Source: Leptolinea sp964446955
Lineage (GTDB): Bacteria > Chloroflexota > Anaerolineae > Anaerolineales > Anaerolineaceae
Reading direction: 5' to 3'
NCBI GenBank assembly: GCA_964446955.1
Contig: CAYUQJ010000012.1
Location: 1-64,000 of the forward strand
Length of the DNA stretch: 64,000 nt
Shown here: one piece after another, positions 51,936 to 61,299 of the stretch
How positions within the stretch are numbered: position 1 is the stretch's first letter
Layout of the letters: each line of letters begins with the position of its first letter
The notes under the pieces: model-generated
What the model saw: only the letters and a program-made list of their open reading frames with translations
What the model was told of the DNA's origin: nothing
The model's database searches: none
Program-made: the position numbers and the translations under genes

Positions 51936-52685
51936 TTATTCGCCTAATTCTCCTGCCAGCGACATACAAATGGCACAGGCGGCAATGGCCGCTGTTTCCA
52001 TGCGCAATATTCGTTTTCCAAGCGAAACTGCCGTAAAACCTGCCCCTATAGCCAGGCCGCATTCCTCCGGGCTGAAACCACCTTCCGGTCCAATCAAAAG
52101 TGCGGCATCCCCCGGGCCATTTGCCAATTGGCCGGTATAAGCAGCAGAAAGGCTAACTGTCTGTTCCTTCTCATACAGAATATAACCCCTGACACCGGAA
52201 AACTGTTTCAAGAAATTCGGAAACTTTTGTGGCAGATATATCTCTGGAATTAATCCCCTGCCGCATTGTTCAGCCGCCTCCTGCAAGATCTTCTTCCAAC
52301 GGTCAAGTTTTTCATCATACCCACGCACATTCTGTATCAAGGTTCGGCTGGTCACCAGAGGATAGAAACGGTTCACACCGAGCTCTGTTCCTTTTTGAAG
52401 AATCAATTCAAATTTTTCACGCTGGGTTAATGACAGGCACAGGGCCAAACGCACCGCAGGTTCTTCCTCCGATTTATAGACTTCGCCGCCCTTACCGGTT
52501 GTTGCGCGGAGATCAATATTAAGCAGTTCGACCTCACGGAAGTATCCGCGGTTATCCAGTATGGTCACCCGGTCACCAGGTTTCAAACGCAATACAGAAC
52601 AAATCTGCCGGGAGACTGGCATGGGAAATTGGATTTCTGTTGGTCCAAACAACTCCGGTGGCAGAAAGAAGCGGTTTCCGCTCAA
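51936..52685 (-). CDS. rsmE: 16S rRNA m3U1498 methyltransferase
   Basis: RsmE methylates U1498 in 16S rRNA. The 249-aa SPOUT protein has the N-terminal PUA-like part (SGNRFFLPPELFG) and the C-terminal knot: LIGPEGGFSPEE and SLGKRILRMETAAIAA, the family hallmark. Its start overlaps the rsmI stop by 4 bases. The pair rsmI-rsmE forms a small operon read leftwards. Confidence 0.95.
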   Translation of the reverse strand: MSGNRFFLPPELFGPTEIQFPMPVSRQICSVLRLKPGDRVTILDNRGYFREVELLNIDLRATTGKGGEVYKSEEEPAVRLALCLSLTQREKFELILQKGTELGVNRFYPLVTSRTLIQNVRGYDEKLDRWKKILQEAAEQCGRGLIPEIYLPQKFPNFLKQFSGVRGYILYEKEQTVSLSAAYTGQLANGPGDAALLIGPEGGFSPEECGLAIGAGFTAVSLGKRILRMETAAIAACAICMSLAGELGE

Positions 52686-53356
52686 AGGTTGGCCTCTAAC
52701 CCGGCAATTACAACGGTGAATTCCCCCCGCAGATCAATTTTGTCCGATCTTTCCACCAGTTCAGACAAGTTCCCCCTTAAAACCAGTTCAAACTTTTTCG
52801 TCAGGTCATTGGCCACAGCCGCCGGCCGGTCACCATAAACAGCAAGACAGTCTTTCAAAAATTCCACCAGCCTGAATGGACTCTCATAAAAAATCAATGT
52901 GTGGGGGGACTCCCCGTCAACCGCGAGAAACTTGCGCCGGGCGGAACTTTTACGGGGAGGGAAACCCCGAAAAGTAAAGGAATGCACCGGCAGTCCGGAT
53001 AATACGAGAGCGGTGATAACCGCCGTCGGCCCCGGAATGGCTGTGATCTCCACACCCGCCTTTATGGCAGCCCGTACCAGCCGATATCCCGGATCGGAAA
53101 CCGAGGGGCTGCCGGCATCGGATACCAGCGCCACGTTTTTTCCCTCAATAAGCATATCCACCACGCGGGCGGCAGCTTTTTCTTCGTTATATTCATGGAA
53201 TGACATCTGTGGTTGTTTGATCTCAAAATGTTTCAGCAGAAAACCGGTTTTCCGGGTGTCTTCACTGACCACCAGATCCACCGACTTAAGGGTTTCCAGC
53301 GCACGAAGGGTAATATCACCCAGATTTCCAATGGGAGTGGCAACAAGGTATAACAT
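52682..53356 (-). CDS. rsmI: 16S rRNA 2'-O-C1402 methyltransferase, short form
   Basis: RsmI methylates the ribose of C1402. The 224-aa protein has the tetrapyrrole-methylase-type fold: LYLVATPIGNLGDITLRAL, SDAGSPSVSDPG and AIPGPTAVITAL, and the substrate loop FRGFPPRKSSARR. The usual C-terminal extension of about 50-60 residues is missing, a form seen in some Gram-positives. The start ATG is 6 bases after a TATAAT box with no Shine-Dalgarno, so it is leaderless. Confidence 0.95.
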   Translation of the reverse strand: MLYLVATPIGNLGDITLRALETLKSVDLVVSEDTRKTGFLLKHFEIKQPQMSFHEYNEEKAAARVVDMLIEGKNVALVSDAGSPSVSDPGYRLVRAAIKAGVEITAIPGPTAVITALVLSGLPVHSFTFRGFPPRKSSARRKFLAVDGESPHTLIFYESPFRLVEFLKDCLAVYGDRPAAVANDLTKKFELVLRGNLSELVERSDKIDLRGEFTVVIAGLEANL

Positions 53357-53362
53357 GCCTGA

Positions 53363-53368
53363 ATTATA
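53363..53368 (-). promoter_or_regulatory. -10 box of leaderless rsmI transcript
   Basis: TATAAT on the minus strand ends 6 bases before the rsmI ATG. The box and spacer (TATAATTCAGG) match those before tgt at 47007. Confidence 0.6.
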
Positions 53369-53409
53369 AACCGTTGAACCTCACCACGCCCGGACATATT
53401 AAAACAAAA

Positions 53410-53434
53410 GAGCGGGGCATTCAATGGCCCGCTC
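53410..53434 (-). terminator. Terminator of metK
   Basis: GAGCGGG pairs with CCCGCTC, with a partly paired inner part, and on the minus strand TTTTGTTTTAA follows. It lies about 50 bases after the metK stop. Confidence 0.8.
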
Positions 53435-53487
53435 CTTCGAATTGATCAAGGAACAACGGCGTGTGTCCCTCGAAGAAAGATCAACGA

Positions 53488-54723
53488 TTATTTGGCAATC
53501 GCAACTTTTCCAGCGGCGGCAGCCTTCAGGGCTTCAGCCCGGTCGGTCTTTTCCCAGCTCAGATCAAGATCGTCGCGTCCAAAATGACCGTAAGCGGCTA
53601 CCTGCTGGTAGATGGGCCGGCGCAAGTTAAGGTCGCGGATGATGGCACCCGGACGCAGGTCGAAGGTCTTGTTGATCAGGTCAACAATATCCGCGTCGCT
53701 GATGGTGCCGGTACCGAATGTTTCAACATTGATGCTCAGAGGATGCGCCACACCAATGGCGTACGCCACCTGGATCTCGCAGCGTTCCGCGAGTCCGGCG
53801 GCAACGACATTCTTGGCAACCCAGCGGGCGGCATAAGCGGCTGAACGATCAACCTTCGTGGGATCCTTGCCGGAGAAAGCACCACCGCCATGACGGCCAG
53901 TACCACCATAGGTATCAACAATGATCTTGCGCCCGGTAACACCGGCATCACCCATCGGCCCGCCGATAACGAAACGTCCGGTGGGATTTACATAGATCTT
54001 CAAATCCTCATCGACAATAATGCCGGATTCTTTCAGGATTGGATCGATCACGAATTTTTTAACGCCATCATGGATTTCTTTCTGGGTAACATCCGGGTCG
54101 TGTTGGGTGCTGATGAGAACGGTATCCACACGGTAGGGTTTACCCCTGCGATATTCAATCGTGACCTGGCTTTTTCCGTCTGGACGAAGCCAGGGAAGTG
54201 TATCGTTTTTGCGAACTTCGGCCAGTTTGCGAGTCAATTTGTGCGCGAGATAGATGGGCATAGGCATAAGTGTCGGGGTTTCATTGCAGGCAAAGCCAAA
54301 CATCATTCCCTGGTCACCGGCACCAATCTGAGCGATCTCATCCTCGGCCGCCTGGCCTTTTTTAACTTCATCGGCTTTTGAAACACCCATGTCAATATCG
54401 CTGGATTGTTTCGCGATGGCTACCTGTACACCACAGGAATTACCATCAAAACCTTTTGAGCTGTCATCATAACCGATATCGGTGATCACTTTTCGCGCGA
54501 GGCGGTCAAAATCGATATGCGCGTTGGTGGTGATCTCACCCAGAAGCATAACAAAACCGGTCTTTGTCGCGGTCTCACACGCAACACGTGACTTGGGATC
54601 CTGCGCAAGGCAGGCATCCAGAACGGCATCACTGATCTGATCGCAGATCTTATCAGGATGTCCTTCGGTGACCGATTCGGACGTAAAAAGATATTTTTCA
54701 GAACTCATAAACGTAGACAGCAT
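53488..54723 (-). CDS. metK: S-adenosylmethionine synthetase
   Basis: MetK joins methionine and ATP to SAM, which feeds the many methyltransferases here. The 411-aa protein has FTSESVTEGHPDKICDQISD, GAGDQGMMFGFACNETPTLMP and GGGAFSGKDPTKVDRSAAYAAR, all MetK signatures. The ATG at 54723 has AGGAG 8 bases ahead; the MSSEKYL Met five codons in is less likely. The mRNA leader carries a SAM-I riboswitch and a terminator, so its product shuts it off. Confidence 0.97.
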   Translation of the reverse strand: MLSTFMSSEKYLFTSESVTEGHPDKICDQISDAVLDACLAQDPKSRVACETATKTGFVMLLGEITTNAHIDFDRLARKVITDIGYDDSSKGFDGNSCGVQVAIAKQSSDIDMGVSKADEVKKGQAAEDEIAQIGAGDQGMMFGFACNETPTLMPMPIYLAHKLTRKLAEVRKNDTLPWLRPDGKSQVTIEYRRGKPYRVDTVLISTQHDPDVTQKEIHDGVKKFVIDPILKESGIIVDEDLKIYVNPTGRFVIGGPMGDAGVTGRKIIVDTYGGTGRHGGGAFSGKDPTKVDRSAAYAARWVAKNVVAAGLAERCEIQVAYAIGVAHPLSINVETFGTGTISDADIVDLINKTFDLRPGAIIRDLNLRRPIYQQVAAYGHFGRDDLDLSWEKTDRAEALKAAAAGKVAIAK

Positions 54724-54755
54724 ATTTTTATCTCCTTTTCAGATAAAAAAAGAAA

Positions 54756-54783
54756 TTGCCCCTTCCGGTACTGCGAGGGGCAA
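54756..54783 (-). terminator. Terminator hairpin of the SAM riboswitch
   Basis: TTGCCCCT pairs with AGGGGCAA around a 12-base loop, followed on the minus strand by TTTCTTTTTTT, 30 bases before metK. It forms the off-state of the switch. Confidence 0.9.
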
Positions 54784-54804
54784 GAATTTTTCTTCGAGAA
54801 CGCC

Positions 54805-54925
<121 letters not shown>

Positions 54926-54954
54926 CCATTAGAGGCTATATAATTGTTAGTTGC

Positions 54955-54983
54955 AATATATCATGTGTCAACCCTATCGTCAA
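54955..54983 (-). promoter_or_regulatory. Promoter of the metK leader
   Basis: On the minus strand TTGACG (54983-54978) and TATATT (54960-54955) are 17 bases apart. It lies about 30 bases before the riboswitch. Confidence 0.75.
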
Positions 54984-55013
54984 ATTAGAAGTTATTAATT
55001 ATTTATAAGATTT

Positions 55014-55048
55014 TGCCTGCATTCCAATCGGTATCGTGAATGCAGGCA
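55014..55048 (-). terminator. Hairpin after the DUF4173 gene
   Basis: TGCCTGCATTC (55014-55024) pairs perfectly with GAATGCAGGCA (55038-55048), an 11-bp stem just past the DUF4173 stop and ahead of the metK promoter. No T-run follows on the minus strand. Confidence 0.5.
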
Positions 55049-55089
55049 TCTATTCTTTTGGCCTCTATCTTACATGGATCTTTTTTTGG

Positions 55090-56691
55090 TTAATCAATAT
55101 CCCGGTAGGATTTATAACAATCTTTCTCCCCAATGGGTGTCATCACGGAATAAGACCATTTGGATTTAGGATTGTCCTCGACCAGCCGATAATTCGTCAA
55201 CTCCGGTTGTGCCGTCCTCAATGAAGTCAATGCCGAGTTGAATGAGACATGGTATCCCTGCCACTGCCAGTCTTGAAGTTGATCCTCCAACATTCTGGTC
55301 CGGCAGACCAGCGCAACACCCAGCAGATGCTTCGTCTCTTGATCTTCAGTAGACCGGAATTCCTCTAATGTCTGGGCCACACTATCCGTAGAGAGCTCCT
55401 GAAAATACTGATAATCAAGTTCTTTTCCACTATTGGTTCTGGCAACATTGGATTTGACAATGAACCCATCGATATTCATTAAATTAAGGGTCAGACCAAA
55501 TCCGACAAGGGTCAAAAATGCGGTTATCGCGAATCCGCGGCGGTAAGGGATTATTTCCAGAACCATGACTGCCGCTAATAAAATACCCAACCAGACCATG
55601 AACACATGGCTGTACGCGCGTAGACGGGTAAATCCGTAAGCATCTTCCAGCAAACTCAGACGCATGAAGGATGAAACCAGAATCACCCCGACCAGACAAA
55701 CCAGAACAAGACAAAAACCAGAAAACCATCGCTGCTTGTTTGCGGTTCCCCGACGGGTAACAGCGCTCAAACCCAGAAACAGAATCAGGCTCAGAATCGC
55801 CACCCAGACCAGCTCTCCGAATCCTTTACGCGCGTATTCCGCATAGGTATAGCCATCCACCATTATGTTTTCCTGCCCGCCAAAGAAGTACTTAAACTGT
55901 ACCGTGACGAAAAAGGCAAAAAGAAGGTTGACTCCGACCAGAACAATACTGCTTTCAGTAAAACCGAGAAAAGCCGAAAACCAGGGTTTTTCTAATCCAA
56001 TGAGGTCTGTACGCTTGCTTTTTGATATGGCGTATGAATAGATCCCGGACAGTAAATACCCGATGATCCCCACCATCATTAGTCTGATGGCATACTCCAG
56101 GAATTTCTCAATATCCAGCAGTTTCGCCAGTTCTTTTGAGAACGCCGGATCCGCGCTTACCAATAGGAGCGCGAGAAAGAAAACGATCGGAAAAGCCAGT
56201 AATAAACCGCGAATAATCGCCCAGATGGAAATTCGCGACTTCTCGGCTGGCTTGTTCTCCATTTCGGAATCACCGGATAAATTTCGAGGTGATGCGAGCA
56301 ATCCACTACCGGCGGCCAGTGCAGACCCGGCCAATCGTAAAATACCGGCCACTACGTCCGCCACGCTGTATCTGATCCACAAACCGCTTGAAAAGGTAAG
56401 CGCCAAAAAGGCAAGACAAATCAATGAGAGCAACGCATTAATGAAATTTGTGAAAGGCTCCTGCCGAAGGAAAGTCATGGCAGAAAAACCCAACCCCATT
56501 ATCGCAATCAACCAGCTGTAAACGCTTGGTTTTATATTCTCCATCCATGCCAACGTGAAACCGGCAATCGTTACCACCAGCACGAATATGAAGTAGGAAA
56601 CACCCAGCGGCTTATTCCAAAATAACAGGTCGAATACCAGACCCATAATGACGGATGTCCAAAGAATTCTTGTGGCATTTTTGACAGGCAT
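55090..56691 (-). CDS. DUF4173 multi-spanning membrane protein
   Basis: The 534-aa protein has about eleven to twelve membrane helices and the DUF4173 signature DGYTYAEYARKGFGELV near residue 275. The C-terminal 130 residues are soluble and charged. Its function is unknown. The ATG at 56691 with AAAAGGAG just before is chosen. It is a single-gene unit read towards metK. Confidence 0.85.
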   Translation of the reverse strand: MPVKNATRILWTSVIMGLVFDLLFWNKPLGVSYFIFVLVVTIAGFTLAWMENIKPSVYSWLIAIMGLGFSAMTFLRQEPFTNFINALLSLICLAFLALTFSSGLWIRYSVADVVAGILRLAGSALAAGSGLLASPRNLSGDSEMENKPAEKSRISIWAIIRGLLLAFPIVFFLALLLVSADPAFSKELAKLLDIEKFLEYAIRLMMVGIIGYLLSGIYSYAISKSKRTDLIGLEKPWFSAFLGFTESSIVLVGVNLLFAFFVTVQFKYFFGGQENIMVDGYTYAEYARKGFGELVWVAILSLILFLGLSAVTRRGTANKQRWFSGFCLVLVCLVGVILVSSFMRLSLLEDAYGFTRLRAYSHVFMVWLGILLAAVMVLEIIPYRRGFAITAFLTLVGFGLTLNLMNIDGFIVKSNVARTNSGKELDYQYFQELSTDSVAQTLEEFRSTEDQETKHLLGVALVCRTRMLEDQLQDWQWQGYHVSFNSALTSLRTAQPELTNYRLVEDNPKSKWSYSVMTPIGEKDCYKSYRDID

Positions 56692-56860
56692 AATGTTTCT
56701 CCTTTTGAGCCAGTATACAGTACACACCCGACTCCTTCGACCTCCTGAATCAGCCAATTTTCGCACTCAGGTGCTTAATCCAGCTGCCCGACAGGGGTAA
56801 TGTTAGTCAACTGAACGGATAAAACAATCCGGGATGAATTATTTTGCAGACTGTGAACGC

Positions 56861-56866
56861 TATAAT
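56861..56866 (+). promoter_or_regulatory. -10 box of leaderless response-regulator mRNA
   Basis: TATAAT ends 7 bases before the ATG at 56874. An ATG farther up in frame (56844) would lie before the promoter and so cannot be used. Confidence 0.6.
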
Positions 56867-56873
56867 AAAAGTC

Positions 56874-57614
56874 ATGATCCAACTAATGATCGTAGAAGAT
56901 AACCAACGGTTGCGGGAAGCCCTGATTACCGGTTTTGAAAAAACCGGGCGGGTGAAAATCTGTCACCACACCGACACCGGGGAAAACGCGCTTGAAAAAG
57001 CATCCATCATCCCGATCGATGCCGTGTTGATGGACGTGCATCTGGCCGGGGCACTGAATGGCATTCAAACCGTTGTCACCCTGAGACGTGAGATTCCGCG
57101 CTTACCGGTTGTATTCTATTCCATCCAGGATGACGATCAATACTACAGGGATTTCCGCGCGTCAGGGATTTTGAGTCATTATGCGTACGTTCGTAAATCG
57201 AATTACCTGTTACCTGAATTGATCCTTCCCCTGATCGAGGATGCGATTTCCGGCAGATCATTTATTGACCCGGAGATCGAAGAACGTGTCCAGGAAGTCC
57301 GGACACGCGATGAACATGATCCACTTGCATTGCTCGAACCAAACGAATTGGCCGTAATAAAAATGATCTCACAGGGATTAACCAATGAACAGATTGCATC
57401 CCGGATGGGCTTTCGGGATAAACGGACGATCAGCCGGACAAACGGCAGTATTTATGCCGCATGGGGATTGGACGAAACAAATACTGACGAAAAAGTGGCC
57501 CGCACCCGCGCGGCCATCATCTATCAGACAGGCCGTCTGATCCATTGGGATAAAGAAGGTCATCCGTTCATTTTGGATTCCAGCCAGAACTGGATACCCT
57601 GGGAGGAAGAATGA
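56874..57614 (+). CDS. NarL/FixJ-type response regulator
   Basis: The 246-aa protein has a receiver domain (1-130) with the acidic pair Glu8/Asp9 (MIVEDN), the phospho-acceptor Asp54 (AVLMDVHL) and a late Lys in VRKSN, then a LuxR-type HTH (LLEPNELAVIKMISQGLTNEQIA). It would be phosphorylated by the kinase encoded next (overlap ATGA). A 60-residue C-terminal tail after the HTH is unusual. Start at 56874 follows from the promoter. Confidence 0.93.
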   Translation: MIQLMIVEDNQRLREALITGFEKTGRVKICHHTDTGENALEKASIIPIDAVLMDVHLAGALNGIQTVVTLRREIPRLPVVFYSIQDDDQYYRDFRASGILSHYAYVRKSNYLLPELILPLIEDAISGRSFIDPEIEERVQEVRTRDEHDPLALLEPNELAVIKMISQGLTNEQIASRMGFRDKRTISRTNGSIYAAWGLDETNTDEKVARTRAAIIYQTGRLIHWDKEGHPFILDSSQNWIPWEEE

Positions 57615-59692
57615 GCGGCCAGTTGATCCTGGATTGGCCGGCTCTAACCCTTTCTCTTTTTAATGCGTTTCTGTTAAGCTGGTTGGGTTTTACCATTATT
57701 TTGGAAGCCGACCGCCGGGCTTTTGGAGTCTGGTTTTCTGCCGAAGGGCTCTTTCTTGGCGCGGCATTTTTCATTGCCCATACTGCGATTCTTCGAAATG
57801 GCTGGCAGTGGGACAACCCGATGCTGGATTTCTGGTGGCGCGTTGGCTGGTGGCCCTTGATCCTGTCTCCTTTTGCGTGGTACTGCGTGATCCTCTGGTA
57901 TTCCGGTTTTTTCGACGACCCTGTTTCCGATCTTCACCGCCGACAGGCCATCTGGTTTGGATTGAGCCTTGTTTGCACCGCCGGTCTGCTATTCTGGATG
58001 ATCATCGCGAATCCTTTACCCGATCTTGGGGGACAGGCTTTCGACTTATCGGGCTTCTTTGTATTGGTTGTGCTCTTTCCCATATATATTATTGCCTGTA
58101 TTATCCTCTCCCTGGATGCGATTCTTCGACCTGGACCGACAGCCCGTTTTCTGGGAAACGAAGCCCGTCGGCAGGCGCGGCCCTGGTTGACCGCCTCAAC
58201 ACTGGTCTTGTTAATGGTCTGTCTTCTAGTTGCTTTTGCTCTGATTTGGGGAATCCAAACATTTACCGGAGACTATGAAAGGAATGTGATAACCGTGTCA
58301 TCCTTTTTGCCCCTGACCGGGCTGGATGTCATTATTGAACTATTGATATCCATCGCCATCTTTTTGATCGGTCAGGCGGCCATGGTGTATGAGATTTTCA
58401 GTTCCAATCCTCTTCCCCGCAACGGTTTGCGAAAACGCTGGACATACGCCATCTGGGCTGGTGGAATTTTTTCGGTGTTACTCTCTATCATCTTATTCAT
58501 TTTTCCCCGCTCTGACCTGGCATACTTGCTCTTCATTCCATTTCTTGCTGGTGCAATGACATTCCAGAATCATCAGGCTGTCAAAGACCGAGAAATAGAA
58601 GCGCGACAATTGAGGTCGTTGACCAGTCCGCTGCATACTTATGATCGGATTTTTTCGGAAACCGGATATAAGAACAATGCGTCTGATTCGTTGCTAGAGT
58701 TTGACCAGATCTGCGGCGAATTGTTAGGCACAGACAAAGCAGCACTTCAACCGGTTGGTTTCCTGGCCAGTTTTCTTCCAACAGAGATTTATTATCCACG
58801 GACTGAATGGAATAGAAATACTCCTATTGAATCTCCAGAATACAATGAAAGAGAACCAATCCCCATCCGGTTAAAAACAGAAAAAATTCCTGGATTATTA
58901 TGGGCAGTACCACTGATATCAGCCCGGGGGTTGGATGGATGGTTTTTCTTTGGTTCCAAAAATGGCGGGGGGTTCTACACAATCGAGGAGATTGAAATAA
59001 CCCGATCGGCCATTGAACGCTGGATGGACAATCAGGCTGCTGCCGAAATTGCCCGCCGCCTGGTTGATCTCAGACGGCAAAGATTGGGCGAAACACGTCT
59101 GCTCGACCAAAAAGCACGCCGTGTCTTGCACGATGATGTCCTACCTATTCTCCATACGGCGTTACTGGCAGATCCGCAGGGCAAATCCGCTGCTCAAATC
59201 ACCACAGCCCATCAACTAATCTCCCGCCTTCTGAGAGATGCTCCACCCGCGCCCCCCGCAGCGATTGCCCGTGATGGATTGATGCCGGCATTACGGCAAA
59301 TCGCGGAACGTGAAGCTGAAATTCTACAAAATAAACTGGTTTTAGATGTAGACCCGGAAGCAGACCGATTCTCCTCCCGGGTTACTGACGAGGCAGCGGA
59401 AACCGTGTATTACGCATTCAGGGAATGTCTCCGCAACATCCAAAAACATTCCGGTCAAACCGCCAGTGGCGAATTGAACATACATGTCTCACTGAAAGCC
59501 GGCAGGATCTTGCAATTCATGATTGAAAATTCACAGCCCGTCTTGCGTTCCAACTCCACTGAAGACCATGAATTCAGCGGACATGGTCTCGCATTGCACA
59601 ATGCCATGTTGGCAGTGTTCGGCGGTGGAATGCGGATAGAACAGACAGCAACAGGGATGGTGCGAACGATCATCAACCTGCCAGTAGATTAA
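57611..59692 (+). CDS. Membrane sensor histidine kinase, HisKA_3 type
   Basis: The 693-aa protein has eight or so membrane helices (about 10-320), a soluble segment (330-495) that may be a GAF-like sensor, the dimerisation helix with the phospho-acceptor His in RRVLHDDVLP (about 503), and a HATPase domain with N-box RECLRNIQKHSG and G-box GHGLALHNA. This is the NarX-DegS type partner of NarL-type regulators. The membrane part probably detects an envelope or lipid-soluble signal; which one is unknown. Confidence 0.92.
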   Translation: MSGQLILDWPALTLSLFNAFLLSWLGFTIILEADRRAFGVWFSAEGLFLGAAFFIAHTAILRNGWQWDNPMLDFWWRVGWWPLILSPFAWYCVILWYSGFFDDPVSDLHRRQAIWFGLSLVCTAGLLFWMIIANPLPDLGGQAFDLSGFFVLVVLFPIYIIACIILSLDAILRPGPTARFLGNEARRQARPWLTASTLVLLMVCLLVAFALIWGIQTFTGDYERNVITVSSFLPLTGLDVIIELLISIAIFLIGQAAMVYEIFSSNPLPRNGLRKRWTYAIWAGGIFSVLLSIILFIFPRSDLAYLLFIPFLAGAMTFQNHQAVKDREIEARQLRSLTSPLHTYDRIFSETGYKNNASDSLLEFDQICGELLGTDKAALQPVGFLASFLPTEIYYPRTEWNRNTPIESPEYNEREPIPIRLKTEKIPGLLWAVPLISARGLDGWFFFGSKNGGGFYTIEEIEITRSAIERWMDNQAAAEIARRLVDLRRQRLGETRLLDQKARRVLHDDVLPILHTALLADPQGKSAAQITTAHQLISRLLRDAPPAPPAAIARDGLMPALRQIAEREAEILQNKLVLDVDPEADRFSSRVTDEAAETVYYAFRECLRNIQKHSGQTASGELNIHVSLKAGRILQFMIENSQPVLRSNSTEDHEFSGHGLALHNAMLAVFGGGMRIEQTATGMVRTIINLPVD

Positions 59693-59758
59693 TCCATTAT
59701 GTGCTTTCCATCGGCGGGCTTGCACGACCCGAACCGTGGTGATATCATCATTTACACT

Positions 59759-60235
59759 ATGCAAGGGTTACTGGACTCACTTCGCAGAGGGGGGCGCGAC
59801 AGGACGCGCGCCATCCTTTTATTGGTCATCGCGGCAACCATCCCATGCTATTGCCTCGGCTTGATCACACTTTGGGGAAGCCGCCTCACAATACGTAAAA
59901 GCACCAGCACGCCAACAATGTCTCCCACGATAACATTGACAGCTACATCGGCTTTCACGCCAACACCGATAACCTTTACTCCTACAATCACCCAATCTCC
60001 CACCAGCACATTCACTCCCACGGTCACCCGGACACCTTTTATGACCAGAACGAGAACTATCACATCGACATTTACTGAAGTTCCGCCACCAACAGAAACA
60101 TTAATTCCCTCGGCAACAAACACGGCGGAGCCACCAACCCCAACAGCAACCCAGGAAATACCAACCGTAACAGCAACCAGCACCGATACGATTGAAATTC
60201 CCATTTTCACAGAGACCGCTACACAAGAACCCTGA
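59759..60235 (+). CDS. Thr/Pro-rich single-pass membrane protein
   Basis: The 158-aa protein has a short basic N-terminus, one membrane helix (about 19-40: AILLLVIAATIPCYCLGLITLW) and then about 110 residues made mostly of Thr, Pro, Ser and Glu (STPTMSPTIT-type repeats), with no folded domain. Such extended stretches act as spacers on cell-surface proteins of Anaerolineae and are often glycosylated. No Shine-Dalgarno; a TATCAT lies 10 bases before the ATG. It ends one base before the first M42 gene. Confidence 0.65.
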   Translation: MQGLLDSLRRGGRDRTRAILLLVIAATIPCYCLGLITLWGSRLTIRKSTSTPTMSPTITLTATSAFTPTPITFTPTITQSPTSTFTPTVTRTPFMTRTRTITSTFTEVPPPTETLIPSATNTAEPPTPTATQEIPTVTATSTDTIEIPIFTETATQEP

Positions 60236-60236
60236 C

Positions 60237-61298
60237 ATGAACTACGACCCTTTACCTTTCCTGAAAAAGATCATCTCCCTTCCCGGCCTTTCGGGCTACG
60301 AAGACCCTGTACGCCAGGCTATTGCGGAAGAATGGGGACCAATGGTTGACGAGTTAAAAGTCAGCCGATTGGGCAGTCTTTATGGTGTCAGTCACGGAAC
60401 CGCGCAGGAACCCCGTCCGCGAATTCTACTGGCAGCACACATGGATGCCATCGGTTTGATGGCAACCATGGTTCAAGATGGTTTCATCCGCTTTACAGAG
60501 ATAGGCGGTATTGATCCGAGAATACTTCCCGGCCAAAAAGTAATTGTTCACGGCCGCCATGATCTACCGGGTATTATCGGACAACCATCTGCGCGCCTGC
60601 TTCCACAATCCATCGGGAAAAAGACCGTTCCCATGGAGTATTTATTCATCGATGTCGGTCTTCCCGCAGAGGAAACGTCCCGTCTGGTGCGTCCCGGTGA
60701 TCCAATATCATTCGCGCAGCTCCCGTTGGAATTAACCGATAACACCCTCGCCGGTCACACCATGGACAATAGAGCTTCCGTTGCGGCAGTAAGTGTTTGT
60801 CTCGCTGAATTATCAGCAATTCGCCATTACTGGGATGTATGGGCTGTGGCAACCGTTCAGGAAGAAGAAACCCTGGCCGGCGCATTCACCTCACCTGTAG
60901 ATATCAATCCGGACGTGGCTGTTGCAATTGATGTAACATTTGCCAAAGGCCCTGGCGCGGATGATCATCGCACTGTTCCTTTTGGGAAGGGGATCACACT
61001 GGGATGGGGGCCCAACACGCACCCCGCCGTGTTTGATGCTTTCAAGAAAGTGGCGGAACGCCTTGATATTCCATTTCAGACAGAAGTATCCCCGGCAAAT
61101 TCCGGTACCGATGCAATGGGATTGCAGCTCGTGGAAGGAGGTTTTCCCTCAATCTATATCAGCATCCCCATACGATACATGCACACGCCGGTCGAACTAG
61201 TATCAATAAAAGATATTCAACGCGCCGGACATCTACTTGCCCAGGCCATCGCAAGCTTTGATCCGGAATTCAAACAAAATATACGGTGGGAGGACTAA
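60237..61298 (+). CDS. M42 family aminopeptidase, copy 1
   Basis: M42 peptidases form large tetrahedral complexes (TET) that trim N-termini from peptides, using two metals (Zn or Co). The 353-aa protein has AAHMDAIG (metal His and Asp), TMDNRASV, TVQEEETLAGA (catalytic Glu and metal Glu), AIDVT and MHTPVEL. The usual LDDR reads MDNR here and AHMDE reads AHMDA, so it is the most divergent of three adjacent copies. It starts one base after the Thr/Pro-rich gene and is followed by copy 2 after one base. Confidence 0.9.
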   Translation: MNYDPLPFLKKIISLPGLSGYEDPVRQAIAEEWGPMVDELKVSRLGSLYGVSHGTAQEPRPRILLAAHMDAIGLMATMVQDGFIRFTEIGGIDPRILPGQKVIVHGRHDLPGIIGQPSARLLPQSIGKKTVPMEYLFIDVGLPAEETSRLVRPGDPISFAQLPLELTDNTLAGHTMDNRASVAAVSVCLAELSAIRHYWDVWAVATVQEEETLAGAFTSPVDINPDVAVAIDVTFAKGPGADDHRTVPFGKGITLGWGPNTHPAVFDAFKKVAERLDIPFQTEVSPANSGTDAMGLQLVEGGFPSIYISIPIRYMHTPVELVSIKDIQRAGHLLAQAIASFDPEFKQNIRWED

Positions 61299-61299
61299 C

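Noticed and set aside
59900..60235. ACT/CCA-rich repeats that could look like a tandem repeat array
   Set aside because: They are in frame and encode a Thr/Pro-rich spacer, with irregular units and no spacers; not a CRISPR array.
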